This document shows, one piece after another, positions 1-8,775 of a stretch of DNA of 17,376 bases (positions are counted from its first letter, which is position 1; the number at the start of each line of letters is the position of its first letter). A program made the translations under genes and the position numbers. A model generated the notes under the pieces. That model was given only the letters and a program-made list of their open reading frames with translations, was not told the origin of the DNA and made no database searches. Source of the stretch: Ichthyophonus hoferi (lineage: Eukaryota > Opisthokonta > Ichthyosporea > Ichthyophonida > Ichthyophonidae); contig NAOQ01000220.1 in the NCBI GenBank assembly GCA_002751075.1, positions 99,277 through 116,652 on the forward strand. Reading direction: 5' to 3'.

Positions 1-75
1 GTTAAGCACTGGCGGCTGTAGAAACAAACAAGTACAAAAACAAAACAAAACAGATAATAAAGGGGGGCATTTTCA
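1..75 (+). repeat. Dispersed repeat, copy A (left edge)
   Basis: The first ~75 bases match bases 17238-17308 in the same orientation at roughly 85% identity, starting from GTTAAGCACTGGCGG and ending in a G-rich block (AAAGGGGGGCA). The G-rich block resembles the polypurine tract just inside the 3' LTR of LTR retrotransposons; copy B is directly followed by an LTR-like start, while copy A is not. The repeat may extend beyond the left edge of the window. I read it as the 3' internal end of a retroelement fossil, but the family is not proved. Confidence 0.6.
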
Positions 76-349
76 TATTACAATTTACTCAATTTCATAT
101 ATATTATTTCAAGGTATTTTTCACATTATATCATAATACGACCTTGATATATATCCATTTTAGGAAACAGCATACTCGCCTGTTCCTTCTTTGCCTTTAT
201 TTTACTCAAATGTTCTACAAAGTTATAATAATTTTGAACAGCTTCCAATCTAAAACAAACCAGCTGTTCATTATATCAGAATATGCATAGGGCATAAACT
301 GAAGCCGGTTTTGCATGTCAAAGTAAAGACAGTTTTTGACTGGTTAACA

Positions 350-1080
350 GGGCTGTAGTTAGAGTAATTTTATGGATAAAAGTGCAGCCCAGATGGCAGA
401 CTCCCAAACTATGTGGGGAAATGATGCTGCATTAATGATGGTTTTGGCCATGGTGCCATGGTGATGGTGTCTGTTAATGCATTATGGCATGTTGTCAGAT
501 TGTGGGGTACCTGGAAGAGTAGTCATATGTGTAATTCCACAAGCCTGGGGTGCACAGAAAGTCTGAATAAGTTTACTTGGTGCCCTGGTCGGTGAAGAAA
601 ATAGATATCCTTAATGGAGCATGCTCGTTCTATGCCGCTCTCATATAGTGTAGCAATGAAAGTAGTGGGGCACATCACTCTTGTGTTTTATGCAGTCACT
701 AATGGTAAAGTGGGTAAATTGTTTTGTGAATAAGATAAGCCGGTAAAGGCCTCTAAAGGAAATTAGCAGAGGACCTACAACACTGTAGATTATCTCCAAA
801 TGCCATGTAGTCCGGATGCATCTAGGAGGGTATGAGACTACAACAATCCTGTTGGTAGCACAAGCATCACATTTGCTAATGTGTTTGCCCGTGGCAATCT
901 TGTAAAGTCCAAAAGCATCATGTGCATGCTTTGGAGAGCAATGCATAAAACAAGAATCCCAAGATGGGTTAGATTTATGTACATTATAGACCATGTAGTA
1001 AGAAATCGGTGTTGTTTAGAGACATGGCAGTAGGCAGGTGCCCAACTAAGTCAACATAGTGGTCATGGTGTGCCAAAGAT
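350..1080 (-). mobile_element. Ty1/copia retrotransposon fossil, integrase part
   Basis: On the minus strand, bases 641-994 hold one frame that reads like a copia pre-integrase and integrase region: a zinc-finger-like stretch with KCDACATNR, then WHLEIIYSVVGPL, then a segment ending in KHKSDVPHYFHCYT. This follows the copia order 'C..C, then PLE-I-H-D--GP, then D-F-RF...KSEV...F'. Further integrase-like sequence continues to about base 350, beginning with an ERH motif near 640 that resembles the family's ERxNRT segment. The piece is clearly broken, with several breaks, and only a fragment of the element is recognisable: no reverse transcriptase, gag or paired LTRs were found next to it. It looks old. 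It lies opposite in strand to the direction inferred for the edge repeat, so it is probably a separate insertion. Confidence 0.75.
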
Positions 1081-2485
1081 ATTTGCATGAGTCTTGAAAT
1101 TGTGGGCTGATAGATCAATAGGCCCAGTTCTTCATCATCATTAGAGATACAATAAGTATGATGATCCAGGAAATCAGAAGTGTCTCGTTCATTTTATGTA
1201 TGTATTTTTTAAATGAATTCAGTTTATCCGAGGTAAGCTGCATACAAACAATCATCGGTAGATCCATATATATATAGATTCATTACTTCCTGCTCTTTCA
1301 AGATTTCATGCGTGGAGGATCCCAAAGTTTGAATCTGTGGTAAATGAAGAAACGGCTCGGATGAAGTGCATGCTTATATTTGGTAGACAATATTCATGGT
1401 GTTACTACCAAAATCATGCACGTTTATAGCCCAACTAACAGATTTTGGGTGGATTGAGTGCTCTAGTTAGAAATTATTCCTTCGTGTGCTCGCTCCCACC
1501 AATTCTGGAATAAAGAGTATGTTTGAAGCAGTTGGTCGGCTCTCAAGAGTCCCAGCTATTTAGTTTCTTTTGCCTCGGTTAATAATTAATCGCAGAACCT
1601 CTGCCATTGGCTGGTTTAATTTTGATCGTGATCGGTTATCTTTTTTATGGCCGTTTAAAACTCTAGACTTAACTAACTTTTTTTCCAGATCATATGTAAT
1701 AATAATTGCCAATAATATTGAATTATTATAACTATATAAACAAATACCTAAATTAATTAAGTATTTCTGCTTAAACAAATACCAATAAGTAGAGCTGTAT
1801 GCTTATTGTAGTTATATGTTGATGGTGACTTTTCCTTTAAGGGGGAAAAGATATGGAATGTAAATTGCAATTTAGTTTGTTCACAGGCAGTAATAATGAA
1901 TATTGATTCATTATCAACGATCAATTGGAATTCACACTTACAATAAATTGCTAAATCCATTGCTCTAAATTAAAGAGATAACATACCTCCAGCTAAATCC
2001 GTATAAAAACATCCATTTAGATTAAATTTTCCGAAATTAGTTATAATCGATTCTAATAATATCTTGCGATCAGATACGTCAACTGAGCTTGCAACGCTTA
2101 AATTGGTAACGTTTGTTTTTTTCCCTTAGAATTGAAAAAAAATAAACGCAACAGCTTGTAATTAGAGTTTTTTTTTGATTATCATTTGGTGCATAGTATG
2201 TTTTGTATTTCTTTCACTTTTTCTTTTATTACTGTTGTTTTTATAACATAACGTGTGTTGTATCTGGTTTCATTTAGTATATCTGGCTAATACTTTTTAT
2301 TAGTACCGTAGTAACAAAGATGCGCTGATTTTTCGCTTTTAGCTTCCTTGCATTTTCATATTTGCTTATAAATTATTTTATGTTATGGAGTTTTTATACC
2401 TAATTGAGCAGATGTTTGCGATAATAGACTGCTAGAAAAAATTGATCTATATACTATATACTCTATTAATGCAAATACACACTGC
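1081..2485. other. Intergenic DNA, no gene recognised
   Basis: No coding region can be supported here. Bases 1081-1560 are somewhat richer in G+C and may be further decayed sequence of the adjacent retroelement fossil, but I could not identify a domain. From about 1560 onwards the DNA is strongly A+T-rich with homopolymer runs. The short open frames at 1560-1778 and 1757-1960 (minus) have no recognisable motif or coding character and are left out. Confidence 0.5.
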
Positions 2486-2539
2486 ACCACATATACTCCC
2501 TTATCGATGTATACCACACATACTCCCTTATCGATGTAT
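2486..2539. repeat. 27-bp tandem duplication (two units)
   Basis: Two adjacent 27-bp units, 2486-2512 and 2513-2539, differ at one position. The shared core is ACTCCCTTATCGATGTAT. Such near-identity points to a recent slippage or duplication. It lies in intergenic DNA about 0.7 kb upstream of the NET-PRL gene. Confidence 0.9.
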
Positions 2540-3260
2540 CTATACGTAATAACATGCATGTGCAAATACACTTGCAATTTTCCATTTTGACTTCTTACAC
2601 TCCTTTATAATAGTTTTATCCTTATCATATCTATACATAGATACCCACTATGACATACACTAGCACATATACATCCTTCTCAAATAAGTACATGAATATA
2701 AATCATAGATCATAAAACGTTGTACACACATTTCTCTGTACATTTTCTCCTATATAATACATTAAAATAGTTTTCCAAAGTATATTGGTAACAATACTAT
2801 TGACTGTAATTTTTTTAACACCATCATCCCATACGTAATTGGTGTATCTTTTTTCTCCTCTCTCCCCCTTATCTACCATATAAATTTCCTTACTTTAGTT
2901 ATTCTTGCAACCTTTTTATTCTTCCTTTCTGTATGTTGTATGCTATCTATTGTATGATATGCGATATAGTTTAGTTCAGTTATTGTCTAGTACTAAAACA
3001 ATAAGCCACAGTCCTGTGAGCTAACACTGACTTTCTTTATCTTTCCTTCTCTTTCTTTCTCTTTCCACACATGCGTACATCCTACTATACACTATACTGG
3101 TATATTATCATACCATTATACTACCATACTATAATACCCTTATATGGTCATACATATACATGCATTCCATCCATTCATTTCTCTATCCCTTTTCTCCCAC
3201 GACAGTACATACGTACATACATATCTTTCTTTACACGTACAGTTACTATTAAAAGAGAAA
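2540..3260 (+). promoter_or_regulatory. Upstream region of the NET-PRL gene
   Basis: This 720-base stretch has no coding content. It holds short ATAC/ACAT-rich low-complexity sequence and, at about 3030-3066, a pyrimidine-rich tract made of CTTT/CTTC units. Such tracts often sit in promoters or 5' untranslated regions of compact eukaryotic genes. No TATA element or defined start site can be singled out. Promoter function is inferred only from position. Confidence 0.3.
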
Positions 3261-4766
3261 ATGGTGCATCCGTGTGAAGATGATATGAGAGAATTATCCT
3301 TAAGGATTAGCAAACTACCTGACTCAGAACTGAAAGAGTTGGAGGAACTGATTCATAAATTGGTAGGGGAATGGGGGAAGAGAGGGTGGGAGAAGGTGGA
3401 GAAAGAATAAGATACAAATGATTGGGGAATTGACGTGTCATGAGATACTTTACTGGTGTATTAAGGGCCACTACACTACATTCTGACGTACCTCTCTCCC
3501 TCCCTACAGCAACCCAGCTATAAAGCCACGGGTATTGATCTCCAGGCGTTGGACAAAGAGACATTTCTGCAAGTAGAACAGTTTGTTCGTACTACTTTAA
3601 TTGAATATAACTCAATCCGTATCCTAATTACAGACTCACCGAAGGAGAGTAACCTAGCATATTACTTGGCGGTAGGTTTAACCAGTTGTTTGTCTAGATA
3701 TCATATGATATAATTTCTAATATAATTTACTTTACTGTATAGTATTACTAATTGATCTAATATTATTAACTTTGCTATACAGGCCTATAAACGATATGGT
3801 GTTACTGACGTTGTGAGAACATGTGGTGCAGGTAAGTTATAGTTTTATCATAGACGTGTATGCATTTATATTCTTATATATTTATCTTTGTGATTTTATT
3901 TTTATGTTTGTGTTAGTATAGATATATATATATAGGTCTGTCTTCACAGGCGCACACATACCTATAAGAATATACGTGATAATAATATTACTATTATGGT
4001 TGTATATTTGATTGCAGTTTATTATATAGGAGAAATACAATAAAAAACGTAAGTTACATGATTTGGAAGGAATATTTATATTACAACATACTTTAATACC
4101 ATCATTTAATACTAGCATATCTATGAACCAACCAGAATCGACTCTATATATTAAGGCGGGGGTACCCACATGGTTATGTTCTCTTTCTAACTACAGCTAA
4201 CTTTGTTTCTACAGACTATCAGTCAACAGCACTTATAGAAGCTGGTATAAAATTTCATGCAAGTATTTATATTATATTTTTCTATCTTATATCTTTCTCT
4301 CTTACTATAACTCTTTCTACTCTATCCAATGAAAGTACACTTAGGTATTCCTGTATGACAGAATTGTTAAAGTTAAAAGGTTACTATGATCAATATAATG
4401 TCTTAATTGGGTGTTTTGGGAACGAAACTTTTAATTCTTAGCCAAAAAAGTCTGCAAGTGCGCTATATCAGTATTGGTATCTTCTTTTTCGCTGATTGCT
4501 TAGGTAATTGCCAATCATTAAGATTATTTTCTGAGCATTGAGATAAATTGCTAATAAATATATATGCACAAATAAAAACGGACAGACTTACTATAAATAC
4601 ATGTGGTTATTGGACTAATCTAGACCAATAATATTATATCATCTAACATTTAATTGGACAGGATTGGCGATTTGAGGATGGTGACATTGCATCCAGCGAT
4701 ATCATTGATGATTGGTTAGACCTCTGTACACAGGTTAGCTCATTGGCTGCATATCGTGTCGGTCTG

Positions 4767-4804
<38 letters not shown>

Positions 4805-5882
4805 AGCAAAAATAACATAGAGTTTGAAGTTTTTTATTATTGCTTATTCTTTGTTTTTTTTTCACTTTTTCTCCCTCAAATGCCTGTAGATATTATGGTG
4901 TATACATGTGTGTGAATGTGTGAATGCGTGTATATGTAATACTAGATGTACAACCCCTACTTATATCCAGTGATAATAAATACACCCTACCAATCATCTC
5001 CCATTAAAGTATCACCATAATGTCTATATATAGATAGATAAATTATATTATTGGTAGCTCTCCTAATGTCATTTGAACAGCACATGATATACTGCCAATC
5101 ATAACTGTACAATAGTGGTTGTGATGATTTGATTGGCTGCAGTGATTGCGTTTATATACAGAAACGGTCTTTATAGAATAGCAATGTAATTTGAGTATAA
5201 TTTTTGGTATAAAAATTATTAAATAACAATGTTTGGATAATCTCCTGTAGGTGTATCCTAAAAATAAATCAAGTGATACCAATAGTCGAATGATTGCTAT
5301 CCATTGTGCTGCTGGATTGGGAAGGTGAGCCTTGGCTTTAAAGTATGCTTACACATATATATATATACCTATGTAGGTATCCATGTGTGCATATATGTAT
5401 GCATATCATATATTAACATAACCCATATATAATACATTATTACATCTCTCCCTCTCTGTATACGTGACATCTAACTTCCCTCATCCCCTCCCCCTACCAG
5501 AGCCCCCTTCCTAGTGGCCCTAGCTCTAATACAGAATGGTATGGATAACTATGAGTGTGTGAAATATATTAGAGAGGTACGAAAGGGGGCCATAAATGGT
5601 CGACAGTTGAATTATATTTTGAAATTTAAGGTAAATATATTCATATATATATATTGGTGGAGTTTTGAAGAGCGGGTTTAATGTAATTTTAAACATATAT
5701 TCTAGCCCTTTAATATGAACAAACGAATGTGTATGTTAATTTTTCTGTTGTATATATCTAACTGTACTACATACACATACATATGCATATACATGCCGCT
5801 GGCCTCTTACTAACCAATATTATGTTATACCCTACAGCCAAGGCATCGATCATTTTTCAAATCCTTATTCAAACTTCTATAG
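3261..5882 (+). CDS. NET-domain/PRL-type phosphatase fusion, 8 exons, 225 aa
   Basis: Exons: 3261-3362, 3510-3671, 3783-3831, 4215-4258, 4662-4733, 5251-5324, 5501-5630, 5838-5882. Joined they give one 225-residue frame ending in TAG. Residues ~9-64 fit the NET/ET domain of BET proteins: RELSLRISKLP, then IDLQALDKETFLQVEQFV. Residues ~65-225 fit PRL/PTP4A phosphatases: IRILITDSP, YGVTDVVRTC, DWRFEDG, HCAAGLGRAP, then RKGAINGRQLNYI. The predicted catalytic Cys is C162 with P-loop Arg R168; the general acid is D125; the redox-partner Cys of PRLs corresponds to C102. As in PRLs, Ala rather than Ser/Thr follows the P-loop Arg. The reaction would be Cys-dependent phosphatase chemistry; PRLs also bind CNNM magnesium transporters. 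The C-terminus (KPRHRSFFKSLFKLL) is basic-amphipathic but lacks a CaaX box. The start was chosen at the ATG in GAGAAAATGG; an in-frame ATG at 3144 would add only low-complexity residues. A transcript has not been seen, so exon 1 and the extreme ends are the least certain parts. Confidence 0.88.
3363..3509 (+). other. Intron 1, inside the NET domain
   Basis: A GT-AG intron of 147 nt, phase 0 (GTAGGG ... CCCTACAG), with a CTGAC branch-site candidate and a long CT-rich tract before the acceptor. Removing it joins the first NET helix region (ending LIHKL) to its second half (starting QPSYKATGID). Reading through it instead gives a G-rich tail and a stop. Confidence 0.8.
4259..4661 (+). other. Intron 4 with a GC donor (GC-AG)
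   Basis: The 403-nt intron begins GCAAGT, the usual context of the minor GC-AG class, and ends TTGGACAG after a CTAAC branch-site candidate. The GC donor is required to keep the family-conserved residues ...GIKFH joined to DWRFEDG; the nearest upstream GT (in GCTGGTATAA) would delete IKFH and shift the frame. The phase is 0. Confidence 0.75.
4771..4800. repeat. (TA)15 microsatellite in intron 5
   Basis: Thirty bases of perfect TA dinucleotide repeat lie about 37 bases into intron 5 (4734-5250) of the NET-PRL gene. It is likely length-polymorphic. Confidence 0.95.
5091..5143. repeat. Short imperfect inverted repeat in intron 5
   Basis: The left arm ACTGCCAATCA (5091-5101) is mirrored by TGATTGGCTGCAGT (5130-5143), the right arm having three extra bases. 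The arms are about 28 bases apart. This could form a hairpin in the pre-mRNA or be a remnant of a small transposable element. There is no further support for either. Confidence 0.35.
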
Positions 5883-6736
5883 TTGACAAATGATTCCATT
5901 CAAAACCGTTTTTTTCTAGTTCTTCATCAACAAACAGCAATAGAAAAACAGAAAAAATCATTGGAAAAAAGTTAGAAAAACGTGAAACCTTGACTTATAA
6001 AACTGCAATTGGTGCTAATCGATATATATTTTAATGAACATTTTATGACTTTTTCCTTTATCATTATGCTGTGGAAAGCTAAAGAATACCAATAAAAGTT
6101 ATTTACTTCGACCTTTTAAAGTTTTTATTACTAGGATACAACAGCTCCCTATTAGTAGAATATTTTTTTGTGGGCATCCATGAGGTCTTATAGATAAAAA
6201 GATACATAAGATATAAGTATATATGTATGTATGTAATACCCATATATATAAAACCTTATTCACAATAGTTATATAAGTGAAAGATACGCAAAAACAATTT
6301 GTACTTAGACACGTACGAAATAAAATATTGAGATATAATTAAATGTTATCATTCAAGTATAAAAGTATATATATATATTGATATATGGAAACATATGTTT
6401 TCACTACACTAACCTAGTCTTAATACCTTTATATACACCCCTACATCTATTTTGTTACTATTTATACTTGGTTTAGGTGCGCAAGCAGTCGTAGCGTAGT
6501 TAGTTCGTGTTGAATGCAGCTACATAGCATGAGAGAAAAAAAAAATGGTATTATTTATTTAATTATTAATCAAATCATCAAGTAATCTATATAAATAGTA
6601 TAGTATATTTAGAAAGTAAAAATATATATTCTGCCTATGACAAGATCTTTCTCGTCTTTTATGCCGCTATACTTAATATTAAAAAAAAAATGCGATATTC
6701 ATTTCCTTGTTTTGTAGTTGTGGTTGCCATCCATAA
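5883..6736 (+). other. 3' flank of NET-PRL and intergenic DNA
   Basis: The stretch directly after the stop is A-rich and is probably the 3' untranslated region. A canonical AATAAA lies at 6091-6096, about 210 bases past the stop, and is the best polyadenylation signal. The rest is A+T-rich DNA with TATA/TATG runs and no supported gene. No alternative last exon encoding a CaaX box was recognised here. Confidence 0.5.
6091..6096 (+). terminator. Polyadenylation signal AATAAA, NET-PRL gene
   Basis: AATAAA in the context ACCAATAAAAGT, about 210 bases downstream of the NET-PRL stop codon. It is the first canonical signal on this strand after the gene. Use is inferred from motif and position. Confidence 0.45.
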
Positions 6737-6882
6737 GGATCATAACTACTGCACAGTAAGATAATAGCCACCAATCTATGACTCTAATAACTATAACACT
6801 AATATAATAGCCGCAACATAGTAAAATAATAGCTACAACACTGAGATAATAACTACAATATAGTCGGTTCATAACTATGCGG
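6737..6882. repeat. Degenerate minisatellite, ~20-25-bp unit, about 7 copies
   Basis: Successive units follow an approximate consensus GATAATAACTACAACATAGT. Clear examples begin at 6737, 6760 and 6785, followed by three further ATAATA(A/G)C(T/C)-type units and a partial one ending near 6882. Copies differ by several substitutions and length changes, so the array is old. No coding frame follows the periodicity consistently. Confidence 0.65.
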
Positions 6883-7015
6883 GGCGAAATTGAGACTACA
6901 ATAGTTTGAATAAAGAGGTAATAATTATGAAATATTTATTAACACTGGTTTAATTGAAAATGAGAGATATTTTTGAATTTAGGAGCTAATCCTTCTATAA
7001 ACTAAATTTTTATGT
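6883..7015. other. A+T-rich spacer
   Basis: Short A+T-rich sequence between the minisatellite and the end of the unrecognised minus-strand frame. Nothing specific is visible. Confidence 0.4.
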
Positions 7016-7503
7016 TTATTTTAGAATGATTTTTTCCTTCCTCTTTGTAATTGTCTGTATTGTTAGGTAATCTTCTTCTATCTCTTCATCTTTCTCTTTT
7101 TCTTGATCCCTTGCTTTATATCTATATATATAGTATGTATGTATACACATCCCACTGGATGGATGTAAATGGAATAAATTTATTGTAACTGCTGAATCCC
7201 ATGCTGTACCAAATTGAATACTCGTGTATCTATTACTGTCTTCGTTGAAGACGTTGTCCAAACCCATTATTTTGTATGACAGGATTATTGTAACCTTATC
7301 TCTGGCATATATTTTATACCGCAAACAGGTCTCTGGTTTACATAACTTTAGATGTAGATTATTTATTATCTTGAGTAATATACTCGTTTTTTTCCTAATT
7401 TGCAGCTTTTTTGGAATCCACATTTCAGCTATTACAGAATTGCATATCAATTTACATTTGCTGGCCCGAAAACCTATCATGGATCCGTATGTCGATTGAA
7501 ATC
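7016..7503 (-). CDS. Unrecognised protein, likely 3'-terminal exon
   Basis: This is the longest uninterrupted frame in the window, about 162 codons, which is unlikely by chance in such A+T-rich DNA. I do not recognise the product. It contains a mixed, Cys-containing first half and a strongly charged C-terminal part with KARDQEKEKDEEIEEDY followed by a basic tail (KRKEKIILK). On the minus strand an exact TACTAAC (7514-7520) is followed by TACATGATAG, whose AG would start an exon at 7503; this is the kind of 3' splice site used by the NET-PRL and L9 genes. Otherwise the in-frame ATG at 7510 could start a 165-residue protein. An AATAAA overlaps the stop. Upstream exons, if any, should lie between 7.5 and 8.7 kb, but I could not define them. 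A chance frame or decayed element remains possible. Confidence 0.35.
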
Positions 7504-7525
7504 CTATCATGTAGTTAGTACACAA

Positions 7526-8710
7526 TATTTGTTTAGCAGTGTCTTTTGTTTTTGACAGTTGAATATATTAGCGCAATAAATAGTAGTTATCATGCACTTC
7601 ACCTAAATAGATAATTATGATACGTTAGTTACCTAGTATAATGTCGTTGTACTAGTTGCAATCAAGTATAAAAGCACGTACACTAATGTTTTTAAGGAAT
7701 GGCTCCCTAGCCTGCTATAAGGCAACCAAATAACTATACCTGTCCATATGGTAGTTCTAATTAACTAAAAACATTCCTTCTAGAAATAAAGATGGGCATC
7801 AGTCTCTTCCTTCACGAAATTATGATCGCATTTCTCTTTAGGGTTATGTTTATATATTGAGGATTAACAATTGGACTCCCCCCGACAAACCTTTACAGCA
7901 TGAAATCTCTGTATCTTTTGATTTCAAAAATTCTATGAATGGATGTATTGTATAAACTACATGTGCAGTAGTAAAACAGAAGATTTAGGTAAAATACATC
8001 GGTTCAGTGTTAGCACTAGCTCAAATGTATTTAACTATGTAGGTATCGTTATATTAGTCTAATCATATTATAGATTACTATTCTCCACAAGACTAATCCA
8101 ATATCTCATTCAGGGCCTAAATCTACTTTTAATCCTAGATTAAGTGAATAATTGTCCTGATATAAAACATGATCTATTATAACACAGACAATAACAATTG
8201 ACTGTATTAATTGATTGCAGGCCCAAAACTTAAAAATAAAAATAAGAGGGCTCAAATTAGAAAACTATGCCCTATGCATTTCCTCAGACTACATGGCAAA
8301 TGGTAATAACTAATAGTATTAAACCATCATAGCTCTCAAGAAATACCAAATTTATATAAATATATTCTTTTTCCAACTCGACCATATCAAAATAATTTAA
8401 CTATACTTAAACCAGAGAATAGAAAGCACGTATAAATCTTTGTGCAATTTCAAGATTGGGTTTATGAATGAAGGCTAAAAATAATTAAACTTAATTGATG
8501 ATTACCAATTTATTAAGTACATATATAAGCAATTAACTAAAAAGGTGATCAACATATCCAATATATTATTCATGGTAAATTTTAAATATTATACATATAA
8601 TGAATTACAAAAAAGGAATTAACATAACAATAACAGGTTCATTCTAGCATTGATACCAATTTAACAGTCGTAAATCAGACAAAATAACTCAAACAAATTC
8701 TTATGAATTT
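7526..8710. other. Intergenic DNA between the unknown exon and L9
   Basis: A+T-rich DNA with no frame of note. Several GTAAG- or GTATAG-like potential donors exist on the minus strand (for example at the revcomp of CTATACCTGTCC near 7740), so short upstream exons of the unknown gene could lie here, but none is supported. No tRNA-like box B, CRISPR-like array or element terminus was seen. Confidence 0.45.
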
Positions 8711-8718
8711 CCAAAAGC

Positions 8719-8724
8719 TTTAAT
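8719..8724 (-). terminator. Polyadenylation signal variant ATTAAA, L9 gene
   Basis: On the minus strand ATTAAA lies about 52 bases after the L9 stop codon, a typical distance for the common variant signal. No AATAAA was seen closer. Confidence 0.45.
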
Positions 8725-8775
8725 AGCCATATCACAGAAGTACATAAGTCCCATTACATAAGGGTGGAAGATAAT

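Noticed and set aside
1583-1595. 13-bp match (TAATTAATCGCAG) to the acceptor-like sequence before the L9 start
   Set aside because: A single exact 13-mer match in 17 kb of A+T-rich DNA is weak evidence; no coding exon follows at 1596.
3307-3564. 85-codon minus-strand frame
   Set aside because: It lies antisense to exons 1-2 and intron 1 of the NET-PRL gene and has no motif; it mirrors the coding strand.
3882-4169. 95-codon minus-strand frame inside NET-PRL intron 3
   Set aside because: It is Asn/Ile/Tyr-rich as expected from A+T-rich intron DNA, without any recognisable domain.
4494-4519. TGATTG...CAATCA inverted repeat in intron 4
   Set aside because: Six-base arms are expected by chance at this frequency.
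5043-5282. 79-codon minus-strand frame in intron 5
   Set aside because: It overlaps exon 6 on the other strand and the intron; no motif and no splice context.
7224-7499. 91-codon hydrophobic plus-strand frame
   Set aside because: It lies opposite the longer minus-strand frame, which has splice-site and polyadenylation support; hydrophobicity is a by-product of T-rich DNA.
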